Positions 24,755-32,155 of a stretch of DNA of 64,000 bases are shown one piece after another. The notes below the pieces were generated by a model that had not been told where the DNA came from, did not search any database, and was given only the letters and a program-made list of their open reading frames with translations. Origin of the DNA: Streptomyces sp. AC555_RSS877 (GTDB lineage Bacteria > Actinomycetota > Actinomycetes > Streptomycetales > Streptomycetaceae); the NCBI RefSeq assembly GCF_019049245.1, contig NZ_JAGMUK010000053.1, positions 53,293-117,292 on the forward strand, written 5' to 3'. A program made the translations under genes and the position numbers. Each line of letters opens with the position of its first letter. Position 1 is the first letter of the stretch.

Positions 24755-25852
24755 TTACCGACGGGACGAGCGGATCTTTCCCGCCCGCTTGAGCAGTTTG
24801 TCGGCCGGCTCGAACAACTCCGGCCGCGACACCACCGCGTTGCGCAGCGCCCGCACCGGGGCGCGGCGGACGCGATGTCCGACCGCCACCGGGTGACGCC
24901 TGGTCACCCACCCCTCCGACACCTGCAGCTCACGTGTCTTCAGGGAGTCCTTGTATTCCTTCTGACCCCGGCCTAGGTCCAGGTAGGCGATGCCGTCCGC
25001 GGCGGCCGCCTCGGCCATCCGCAGGTGCAGCACCAGGCCGGGAGAGTACTTCGAGAACGCCGGGTCGTACGCCGGGAACCAGCACGCGAGCACCCGCTCG
25101 GTGCGCAGTCCGAAGTGCGCGGCGACCGGCTTGCCGCCCGCGTAGAGCACGGACAGGATCCCCGCGAACGACTCGGAACGCGTGTGGAACAGGTGCTGCA
25201 CGAGCCGGGTGATCCAATCGTGCGCGAAGCGGTCGCTGCGCCCCGTCCTGCGGTACTGCGCGGACTTCCAGTCCATCAGGGTGCGCAGGGCCGCCGGGTC
25301 GCGTTCGTCGTGCACGTACGTCACCTCGCCCGCGTCCCGGCCCAGCTTGCGCTCCTTGGCCAGCGTCGTGCGCGTGAACTTCGGTGACTGTGCGCGGAGT
25401 TGGGCCAGATAGGCCTCGTAGCCCTGGTCCACGTCCATCACCGGCGACGGGAAGGTGCCGGTGGCCCCGGCCTCGAAGGCCCGCTGGCCCTCCACCAGGT
25501 GGTCGAACTCCCACAGGGCGAGCCCGCAGGCCCGCAGCAGCTCCCGGGCGTCCCAGGTGAACCCAGGCCGGTGCACCACGCCCTGGGCGTCGGAGATGCC
25601 GAGCCCGATGGCCCGGCCGATGCCGGTGGCGGTCCGCTGGTACGGGAGGAACGCGGCGACCTCGCCGTCCTCCCGCACCACCGCGATCCGTACCCCGCGC
25701 CGGTAGCGGCCCACCGCGAGCGCGAACTCGGGGGACAGGAACGGGTTCGCCAGCTCCGGGGAGCCGAGCAGGTGGGCCTTGGACTGCATCGCCGTCCACG
25801 CCGTCCGGTCGGCCTCGCTCAGCTCGCCGGGACGGTACACGCTGATGTCCAC
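24755..25852 (-). CDS. BioF2/FemAB-like acetyltransferase
   Basis: A 365-residue GNAT-fold protein from GTG 25852, one base after the upstream stop. The fold has two halves: DISVYRPGELSEADRTAWTAM at the front, and FAGILSVLYAGGKPVAAHFGLRTERVLACWFPAYDPAFSKYSPGLVLHLRMAEAAAADG followed by YLDLGRGQKEYKDSLK, the pattern of the Acetyltransf_6/BioF2-like family found in polysaccharide clusters. Such proteins acylate sugar or peptide groups. It lies in the cluster but on its own transcript half. Acceptor unknown. Confidence 0.85.
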   Translation of the reverse strand: MDISVYRPGELSEADRTAWTAMQSKAHLLGSPELANPFLSPEFALAVGRYRRGVRIAVVREDGEVAAFLPYQRTATGIGRAIGLGISDAQGVVHRPGFTWDARELLRACGLALWEFDHLVEGQRAFEAGATGTFPSPVMDVDQGYEAYLAQLRAQSPKFTRTTLAKERKLGRDAGEVTYVHDERDPAALRTLMDWKSAQYRRTGRSDRFAHDWITRLVQHLFHTRSESFAGILSVLYAGGKPVAAHFGLRTERVLACWFPAYDPAFSKYSPGLVLHLRMAEAAAADGIAYLDLGRGQKEYKDSLKTRELQVSEGWVTRRHPVAVGHRVRRAPVRALRNAVVSRPELFEPADKLLKRAGKIRSSRR

Positions 25853-25853
25853 G

Positions 25854-26288
25854 TCAGATGCCCTGCCTTGTCGTCGTACGGCCAGGCGGTCGTCGTACCA
25901 GAACCAGCAGGAGGAGAACACAGCTGATCGCGGTCACGGCGACGATCCCGCCGCGCACCGACCAGCTGTGCAGGGCCAGCATGCTCTGGGCCACCAGCAT
26001 GTTGACGACGACCGAACCCGCGAGCGCGGCGATGGTCCGGCCGATCGGTTCGAGGCCGCGCAGTGCGGCGCCGATGACCGCGGCGGGCGCCGTGAGCAGG
26101 AAGAACAGGGTGAGCGGGCCGCGCAGGGGTGAGTCGGAGCCGGCGAGTGCCAAGGCCGCGCCGAATCCCCCGACGGCAGTGGCGGCGCCCGCGAGCAGCG
26201 GTGCCAGGTCCCTCCCCGGTCCTGGCGACGCTCCCTCGGTGCCGTCCGTCGACGCTGTTGAAGATGTTGTGCCACGTATGGACTGCAT
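25854..26288 (-). CDS. Small integral membrane protein
   Basis: A 144-residue protein from ATG 26288 (an upstream ATG at 26375 is possible). GGGGGG about a dozen bases ahead fits a ribosome site. After a Thr/Ser/Gly-rich head come four membrane spans (LAPLLAGAATAVGGFGAALALAG, LTLFFLLTAPAAVIGAAL, TIAALAGSVVVNMLVAQSML, GGIVAVTAISCVLLLLVLV) and a basic tail. No family recognised. Its stop is one base from the start of the acetyltransferase gene, so it belongs to the polysaccharide-cluster operon and may serve as an anchor or export helper. Confidence 0.75.
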   Translation of the reverse strand: MQSIRGTTSSTASTDGTEGASPGPGRDLAPLLAGAATAVGGFGAALALAGSDSPLRGPLTLFFLLTAPAAVIGAALRGLEPIGRTIAALAGSVVVNMLVAQSMLALHSWSVRGGIVAVTAISCVLLLLVLVRRPPGRTTTRQGI

Positions 26289-26375
26289 TGGCGACTTTGC
26301 CCCCCGAAGCGCCGGATGCCGGGCTTCAATGTCGCTCAGTCGCGCGGGAGCCGTCAAGACGGCGAAGCCGGACAA

Positions 26376-26413
26376 CAGCGGTTCCCCGCACCCGGTACCG
26401 GGTGCGGGGAACC
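26376..26413. terminator. Perfect 38-bp palindrome downstream of the subtilisin gene
   Basis: GCGGTTCCCCGCACCCGG, a central TA, then CCGGGTGCGGGGAACCGC: every base pairs across the centre. It starts 13 bases beyond the protease stop on the minus strand and should end that transcript before the membrane-protein operon. Confidence 0.88.
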
Positions 26414-26426
26414 GCTTCCTGGTTGC

Positions 26427-27635
26427 TTACGGCACGATCTTCAGCAGGCGGTTGGGGGAACCGGTGCCCGCGCTGGTGACCTTGCCGGTGGTCGAGCCGT
26501 TGACGAGAGCCGTGGCGACCTGGGCCGGGGTGGCCGAGGTGTGGCCCGCCAGGTAGACCGCGGCGGCGCCCGCGACGTGCGGGGTCGCCATCGACGTGCC
26601 GGAGATGGTGTTCGTCGCGGTGTCGCTGGTGTACCAGCCCGCGGTGATGGAGGAGCCGGGGGCGAAGATGTCCAGGACCGAACCGTAGTTTGAGTAACTG
26701 GCCCTGGCGTCGGTGCTGGTGGTGGCGCCGACCGTGATCGCCGAGGCGACGCGGGCCGGGGAGTACGAGGAGGCGTTGGCGCTGCTGTTGCCGGCCGCGA
26801 CGGCGTAGGTCACGCCGCTCGCGATGGAGTTGGCGACCGCCGTGTCCAGGGTGGTGGAGGCGCCGCCGCCGAGCGACATGTTGGCGACCGAGGGGCCCGA
26901 GTGGTTGTTGGTCACCCAGTTGATGCCCGCGATCACACCGGCGGTGGTGCCGGAGCCGGCGTTGTCGAGCACGCGGACCGCCACGATCTTCGCCTTCTTG
27001 GCGATGCCGTAGGTGGAGCCCGCGATGGTGGTGGCCACATGGGTGCCGTGGCCGTTGCCGTCGGAGGCGACGGTGTCGCCGTCGATGGCGTCGTAGCCGT
27101 ACGAGGCACGGCCGCTGATCTGGGAGTGGGTGATCCGCACGCCGGTGTCGATGACGTACGCCGTCACACCGGTGCCCGCGGTGTCCGGGTACGTGTAGGT
27201 GCCGGACAGCGGGAGCGAGGTCTGGTCGCTGCGGTCCAGGCCCCAGGGCGCGCTGGACTGGGTGGTGTCGGTGAGCTGGACGCGCTGGTTCTGCTCGACG
27301 ACGGCCACCGACGGGTCTGCGGCGAGTCTCTTGGCCTCGGCGGCGGAGAGGGTGGCGGTGTAGCCGTTCAGCGCGGCGCCGAACGTCTTCTTCACCGAGC
27401 CGCCGTACTCCTTGATCAGGCTCTTGCCCTCGCTCGAGGAGGCCTTGAAGCCGGCGTCCTTCTTGAGGGTGACGATGTAACTGTCCTTGATCGCGGTGGG
27501 GGAGCCGGCGGCCAGGACCTTGCCTTCGGCCGGGGCGGCCTGGGCGGGGAGGGCGGTGAGCCCGCCCACGAGGGCGGCGGTCGCCAGGCTGGTTATCGCG
27601 GCGAGCCGGACCTTCTTGCTACGCAGTTGTGCCAT
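26427..27635 (-). CDS. Secreted subtilisin-like serine protease (S8, proteinase K-type)
   Basis: A 402-residue preproprotease from ATG 27635. A signal peptide (LAAITSLATAALVGGLTALPAQA-A) is followed by an I9-type inhibitor propeptide (IKDSYIVTLKKDAG ... VAVVEQNQRV). The S8 domain begins near APWGLDRSDQTSLPLSGTY. Triad: Asp in YVIDTGVRI, His in GNGHGTHVA, Ser in SGTSMATPHVAG; oxyanion Asn in YAVAAGNSS. No C-terminal extension, so it is a free extracellular protease. It is divergent from the GDSL lipase, with a shared 295-base promoter region. Confidence 0.94.
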   Translation of the reverse strand: MAQLRSKKVRLAAITSLATAALVGGLTALPAQAAPAEGKVLAAGSPTAIKDSYIVTLKKDAGFKASSSEGKSLIKEYGGSVKKTFGAALNGYTATLSAAEAKRLAADPSVAVVEQNQRVQLTDTTQSSAPWGLDRSDQTSLPLSGTYTYPDTAGTGVTAYVIDTGVRITHSQISGRASYGYDAIDGDTVASDGNGHGTHVATTIAGSTYGIAKKAKIVAVRVLDNAGSGTTAGVIAGINWVTNNHSGPSVANMSLGGGASTTLDTAVANSIASGVTYAVAAGNSSANASSYSPARVASAITVGATTSTDARASYSNYGSVLDIFAPGSSITAGWYTSDTATNTISGTSMATPHVAGAAAVYLAGHTSATPAQVATALVNGSTTGKVTSAGTGSPNRLLKIVP

Positions 27636-27930
27636 TACGAGGGAGTCCTCCTCATAGGCGACGCGTGCCCGGGTGGGGCGCGCGTCTGTGGGGGGTGCGC
27701 GCGTCGTCGCACGCACGGCCGTGGAGCGTCGCGTTCCGTCCCGCGGCTGAGTAAAGAGTCAGTGGTCTACGGGTGTAGATCAAGGGGCTTGAGGGCCTGT
27801 CACACGTTTGTCATGGACGCGTAATCAAACGGGTCGTCAGTTGGCCCGGAAAGTCTTGGCATGAACACTTCCCGTCAACACGCGTAGTTGCTACGACGGT
27901 TGTGGCAGAGATCCTGCTAAGGGAGGTTCC
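27636..27930. promoter_or_regulatory. Divergent promoter region, protease / GDSL lipase
   Basis: Almost 300 bases with no gene I can support. The part next to the lipase has lower G+C and holds TTGGCATGAACACTTCC near 27856 and CGCGTAGT at 27881-27888; the latter recurs before sprD at 202-209. GTAG-TTG-CTAC forms a small hairpin close to the lipase leader. GGGAGG at 27920-27925 is the lipase ribosome site. Confidence 0.4.
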
Positions 27931-28737
27931 ATGAGACGTTCCCGATTTGCCGCATACGTCGGCTCGCTCCTCCTGGCCGTCGCCACCGCCCTCACCGGGG
28001 CCACGACCGCACACGCAGCCCAACTCGCCGCACCAGGCGGGTATGTAGCGCTCGGCGACTCCTACTCCTCCGGAGTGGGAGCGGGCAGCTACCTGTCCGC
28101 GAGCGGCAACTGCAAGCGCAGCACCAAGGCCTATCCGTACCTCTGGGCCGCCGCCCATTCACCCTCGTCGTTCGACTTCACCGCCTGCTCGGGCGCCCGA
28201 ACGGGTGATGTTCTGGCAAATCAACTCACCCCGCTCAGCGCCGCCACCGCCCTCGTCTCGATCAGCGTCGGAGGCAACGACGCAGGCTTCGCCGACGTCA
28301 TGACGACCTGTGTGCTCCAGTCCGACAGTTCCTGCCTGTCCCGGATCAACACCGCGAAGGCGTACGTCGACTCGACGCTGCCCGGCAAGCTCGACAGCGT
28401 CTACTCGGCGATCCGCTCCAAGGCACCGGCCGCCCGCGTGGTCGTGCTCGGCTACCCCCGCTTCTACAAGCTCAACACCACCTGCCTCGGCCTCTCCGAG
28501 ACCAAGCGGAAGGCGATCAACGACGCGGCCGACTACCTCGACACCGCCATCGCCAAGCGTGCCGCGAACTTCGGGTACGCCTTCGGTGACGTCCGCACCA
28601 CCTTCACCGGCCACGAGATCTGCTCCGGCAGCTCCTGGCTGCGCAGCCTCAACCTGCTGAACATCGGCGAGTCGTACCACCCCACGGCGGCCGGCCAGTC
28701 CGGCGGCTACCTGCCGGTGTTCAACGGCCTGGCCTGA
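27931..28737 (+). CDS. Secreted GDSL/SGNH lipase
   Basis: A 268-residue exported hydrolase from ATG 27931 with GGGAGG five bases ahead. Signal peptide MRRSRFAAYVGSLLLAVATA ends near TAHA-A. SGNH blocks: Ser in VALGDSYSSG (block I), Gly in SISVGGNDAGF (Gly and Asn of blocks II-III), His in SYHPTAAGQ (block V). Six Cys fit three disulfides, as in the well-studied Streptomyces GDSL lipases (S. rimosus type and its S. coelicolor homolog). It hydrolyses short- to medium-chain lipids outside the cell. Confidence 0.93.
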   Translation: MRRSRFAAYVGSLLLAVATALTGATTAHAAQLAAPGGYVALGDSYSSGVGAGSYLSASGNCKRSTKAYPYLWAAAHSPSSFDFTACSGARTGDVLANQLTPLSAATALVSISVGGNDAGFADVMTTCVLQSDSSCLSRINTAKAYVDSTLPGKLDSVYSAIRSKAPAARVVVLGYPRFYKLNTTCLGLSETKRKAINDAADYLDTAIAKRAANFGYAFGDVRTTFTGHEICSGSSWLRSLNLLNIGESYHPTAAGQSGGYLPVFNGLA

Positions 28738-28741
28738 CCCC

Positions 28742-30385
28742 TCAGGGGGACGGCGACGTGGAAGCGGAGGCCCCGTCCGACGGGGTCTCCGTCACACAGG
28801 TCACCGAGAACGGCACCGAGTTGGACGTCGTCTCCACCGGAGAGCGGACCTCGACACCGATCTCGTTCTCAAGGCTGCCGTTCTCGTCGTTCGTCGTCAC
28901 GAACGCCGTGTCCTGACGGGTCAGCCCGCCGCCCTCCGGGAAGGAGAGGGTCTTCCACTCCTGGTCCATGATCTCGCCGTCCTTGGACACCCAGCGGTAC
29001 GTCACCTCCGACGGCAGACTGCCCACCGTGAGCGTCGCCGTGAAGGCGGGCGCCTCGCTCTGCGGCGGCGGGCAGGTGCCGGTGTACTCCGTGTGCGAAC
29101 CGGCCACCGTGACCTTCACCGACGGGGGCGGAGCGGCGGTCGTGGGGCTGCCGCTCGGGCTCGGACTCGGGGAGCGGGTCGGCTCGGCCGTGTCACTCCG
29201 GTCGGGATCGCTCACCGACGGCGAACTCAGACTGGACGGTTCCTTCGAGGGCCCCCCGGCCTCCTTGCCGTCGTCATTGTCGAGCAGGGCGTACATGAGT
29301 CCGGCGACCGCCAGCGCGAGCGCGGCGATGCCCGCGATCAGGACGACGGCGGCACGGCGGTTGCGGTGCGGCCGCTCCGCCGTGGTGGCCGTGCCCCCGG
29401 ACTGCGTCCAGGCGGGCGGGACCGGTGCCGTCGGCGGCGACTGGTCGCGGCTCGGCGGGTGGGCCGGCCGGTACGGCTGCTGGTGCGCGACGGTCGTCGG
29501 CGCGTAGGGGGCTGCCGGTACGGCGTCCGCGCCGAGCGTGCCTCCCAAGGAGGGGGTACCCCCAGCGCCGATCACCCGCAGATCCTGCTCGGCCCGGTCG
29601 GCGGGCAGCCGTTCCCCCGGCTCCTTGCGCAGCAGCCCCTCGATCACGGGGGCGAGGGGACCCGCCCGGTGCGGCGGCGGCAGCTCCTCGTCGACGATCG
29701 CGCGCAGCGTGCTGAGCGGCGTGTTCTGGCGGAACGGTGAACTGCCCTCGACCGCCGCGTACAGCAGTACGCCGAGCGACCACAGGTCGGACTCCGGGCC
29801 GGGCGTGCGGCCCAGCGCCCGCTCCGGTGCCAGGAACTCGGGCGAGCCGATGACCTCGCCGGTCATCGTCAGCGCGGAACTGCCCTCGACCATGGCGATG
29901 CCGAAGTCGGTGAGCACCACGCGTCCGTCGTTCGACAGCAGGACGTTGGCCGGCTTCACGTCCCGGTGCAGCACCCCGGCCTCGTGCGCGGCCCGCAGCG
30001 CGGCCAGCACGTCCGCGCCGATGTGCGCGGCACGCTGCGGGCTGAGCGGCCCCTCGGCCTCCAGGAGCTCGGCCAGGGAGATGCCGCGGACCAGCTCCAT
30101 CACGATCCACGGGCGGTGGTCCTGGGTGGCCACGTCGTAGACCGTCACCACGTTGGGGCTGGAGATCCGGGCCGCCGCCCACGCCTCCCGCTCCAGCCGC
30201 GCGTACATCCGCTCGATGTCGGTGCCGGGCAGTCCGGAGGGCGCGCGTACCTCCTTGACGGCGACCTCGCGGTTGAGCAACTCGTCACGGGCCCGCCACA
30301 CCGTTCCCATGCCGCCCTCGCCGAGCGGGGCAAGGAGACGGTAGCGGCCCGCGATCAGACGTTCACTGCCCGGTTCTTCGGACAC
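28742..30385 (-). CDS. Ser/Thr protein kinase with one membrane span and an extracellular domain
   Basis: A 547-residue receptor-type Hanks kinase from GTG 30385 (GAGGGGG ahead). The kinase domain has the P-loop GEGGMGTVW, Lys in EVAVKEV, HRDVKPANVLL, DFGIA and a Thr-containing activation loop; its end is near ADRAEQDLRV. Next is a Pro/Ala-rich linker that holds the run GGTPSLGGT, coded by a palindromic repeat. A single span follows (AAVVLIAGIAALALAVAGLMYALL). The outer part is Ser/Pro-rich, then a beta-type domain with YTGTCPPPQSEAPAF and a late Cys. It begins 45 bases after the stop of the nickel/cobalt transporter gene, so it may be the last gene of that operon. Confidence 0.92.
   Translation of the reverse strand: MSEEPGSERLIAGRYRLLAPLGEGGMGTVWRARDELLNREVAVKEVRAPSGLPGTDIERMYARLEREAWAAARISSPNVVTVYDVATQDHRPWIVMELVRGISLAELLEAEGPLSPQRAAHIGADVLAALRAAHEAGVLHRDVKPANVLLSNDGRVVLTDFGIAMVEGSSALTMTGEVIGSPEFLAPERALGRTPGPESDLWSLGVLLYAAVEGSSPFRQNTPLSTLRAIVDEELPPPHRAGPLAPVIEGLLRKEPGERLPADRAEQDLRVIGAGGTPSLGGTLGADAVPAAPYAPTTVAHQQPYRPAHPPSRDQSPPTAPVPPAWTQSGGTATTAERPHRNRRAAVVLIAGIAALALAVAGLMYALLDNDDGKEAGGPSKEPSSLSSPSVSDPDRSDTAEPTRSPSPSPSGSPTTAAPPPSVKVTVAGSHTEYTGTCPPPQSEAPAFTATLTVGSLPSEVTYRWVSKDGEIMDQEWKTLSFPEGGGLTRQDTAFVTTNDENGSLENEIGVEVRSPVETTSNSVPFSVTCVTETPSDGASASTSPSP
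29541..29564 (-). repeat. Palindromic GGGGGTACCCCC-type element in the kinase linker
   Basis: CCTCCCAAGGAGGGGGTACCCCCA on the plus strand contains CTCC/GGAG and GGGGGTACCCCC inverted repeats. On the coding strand it gives AGGTPSLGG, similar to the SGGTP coded by the element in the imuB-like gene. It is probably a relative of that family. Confidence 0.4.
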
Positions 30386-30430
30386 GGGCGCCCCCTCTTC
30401 GCATCCGCGAGATATCTCCACAAAAGTAGC

Positions 30431-32155
30431 TCAGCCGAGTGTGGATGCCGCCCCCTTGAGCACCAGTCCGACCCCTAGGGCCACGACGACGAGCGCCGAC
30501 CCCACCGGTGCGGTCCGGCGGACCAGGGCCGTCAGCGGGCTGTTCGTCCAACGCGGGCGTTTGTCCAGCACCCGGGTCACTCCGGTACCCAGCTTGACGA
30601 CGGCGAAGCCGGCCGCGGTGAGGGTGAGGGCGAGCCCGACGCCGTACGCCACGACGAGCAGCAGACCGAACCAGGCCTGCCCGAGCGCCGCCGCGCCGAC
30701 GAGTACGACGACGGCGGAGGGGCTGGGCACGAGGCCGCCGGCGAAGCCGAGGAGGATCGTGCCGCGGAGGGTGGGGGCGGTGGCGTGGGTGTGGGTGAAA
30801 CCGCCGTGGGTGTGCTCGACGGTGTGGGGGTGGCTGTGGGGGTGGTCGCTTTCGGGGCTGTGATCGTGGTCGTGGTCGTGACTGTGCTCGTGTTCGGGGT
30901 GGGGATGGGCATGGGGATGCGGGTGTTCGTGTGGGTGGCCGGTGGGGGTGGCCTGGCCGTGAGCGCCGACCAGGACCGGCGTGCGCTCGTGGGCGTGCTC
31001 GCCGTCGTGCGGGTGCGGGTGCGGGTGCGGGTGCGGGTGGGGGTGTCCGTGGTCGTGGTCGTGGGAGTGCGGGTGGTCGTGCGGGTGCGGGTGCCCATGG
31101 GCCTGCTGTCGGTTTCGCCAGGCTCGTCGTACGAGGGTCGCGCCGGCCGCGGTCACCAGGGCGCCGCTCGCGATGCCCAGCCATGCGATCACCGAGGGCG
31201 CCGCCGCCGAACCGGCCGTGACCAGGAGGCCGAGGGCGACCACGCCGAGGGTGTGGGTGACCGTCACCGAGGCGGCGAGGGGCAGGACGTCCTTCATCCG
31301 GGCTTTGCCGCCCCGGGCGGCGGCCACGGCGGCCATCAGGGTCTTGCCGTGGCCCGGTGCCAGGGCGTGCATGGCGCCGAGGGCGACGGCGATGAGGAGG
31401 GCGAGGGCCGCGAAACCGACGGTGAGGTCGTTGCGGGCGACCAGGGAGTCCAGGGCCCGGGTCCAGCGGTCGGCGCCGCGCGGCAGGACGGAGGCGGCGG
31501 GCGCGTCCTCCTGCCCCTCGACGAGGGCCGGGCCGCCGGGCCGTACGCGCAGGGCGGCGGTCGCGGTGTCGGCGGGGGAGGAGAGCAACTCCTCGGGGTA
31601 CTCGGTCAGTTCACCGGACAGCGACTTCGTCGGTACGTCCGACTCCGTGAGCGTCGTGCGGTCGCCGCGCGCGGTGATCTCCCGCCAGCCGGGGCCGGAG
31701 TCCGTGGCCGCGCTGCGGAAGCCGAGGGTGACGGTGTCGTCCTCGGGCAGCGGTGCCGTGAGGCGGCACTCCAGGCGGAGGGTGTCCAGGCCGGCCTGAC
31801 CGGGGCGCAGGCGCGCGTCGCTGTTCTTCGCGGTGAGGGCCACCGCACGGCCGTCGACGGTGACCCGGCTCGCGTCGGCGGCCTGCACACACCGCTGCCG
31901 GGCCCACTCGGTCATACCCAGCCGCTCGATGTCCGGCCCGGCCTGGGTCGCCGGGATCTCGGCGAGGTCCTCGACGTGGTCGACGCGCAGTTCGCCGGGC
32001 GTGGTGACGAGGCCGTCGTAGTGGTTGACGGTGAAGTTGCCGAGGGGATGGGCGCCGGCCGTACCCGAGGGGACGAGCACGAGCGCGCACGCTGCCGTGA
32101 GCACGGCCGCGGCGGAGGCGAGGGCGCGTCGGCACCGGCGGGGCTGGGGCTTCAC
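30431..32155 (-). CDS. NicO/RcnA-type Ni/Co exporter with large His-rich loop and secreted N-terminal domain
   Basis: A 574-residue protein starting at GTG 32155, overlapping the TPR gene stop by GTGA. A signal-like segment (ALASAAAVLTAACALVLVPSG) leads into AHPLGNFTVNHYDGL, an outer domain of about 190 residues also seen on other actinobacterial members of this family. The membrane part has the signature LGAMHALAPGHGKTLMAA, then VTHTLGVVALG, and late spans with FAGGLVPSPSAVVVLVGAAALGQ. Between spans, roughly residues 350-462 form a loop with about 40 His alternating with Pro, Asp, Glu and Ser (HPHPHPHP runs, DHDHDH). Such loops bind Ni, Co or Zn in this family, but this one is unusually long. 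Substrate is inferred from the family. Confidence 0.88.
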   Translation of the reverse strand: MKPQPRRCRRALASAAAVLTAACALVLVPSGTAGAHPLGNFTVNHYDGLVTTPGELRVDHVEDLAEIPATQAGPDIERLGMTEWARQRCVQAADASRVTVDGRAVALTAKNSDARLRPGQAGLDTLRLECRLTAPLPEDDTVTLGFRSAATDSGPGWREITARGDRTTLTESDVPTKSLSGELTEYPEELLSSPADTATAALRVRPGGPALVEGQEDAPAASVLPRGADRWTRALDSLVARNDLTVGFAALALLIAVALGAMHALAPGHGKTLMAAVAAARGGKARMKDVLPLAASVTVTHTLGVVALGLLVTAGSAAAPSVIAWLGIASGALVTAAGATLVRRAWRNRQQAHGHPHPHDHPHSHDHDHGHPHPHPHPHPHPHDGEHAHERTPVLVGAHGQATPTGHPHEHPHPHAHPHPEHEHSHDHDHDHSPESDHPHSHPHTVEHTHGGFTHTHATAPTLRGTILLGFAGGLVPSPSAVVVLVGAAALGQAWFGLLLVVAYGVGLALTLTAAGFAVVKLGTGVTRVLDKRPRWTNSPLTALVRRTAPVGSALVVVALGVGLVLKGAASTLG

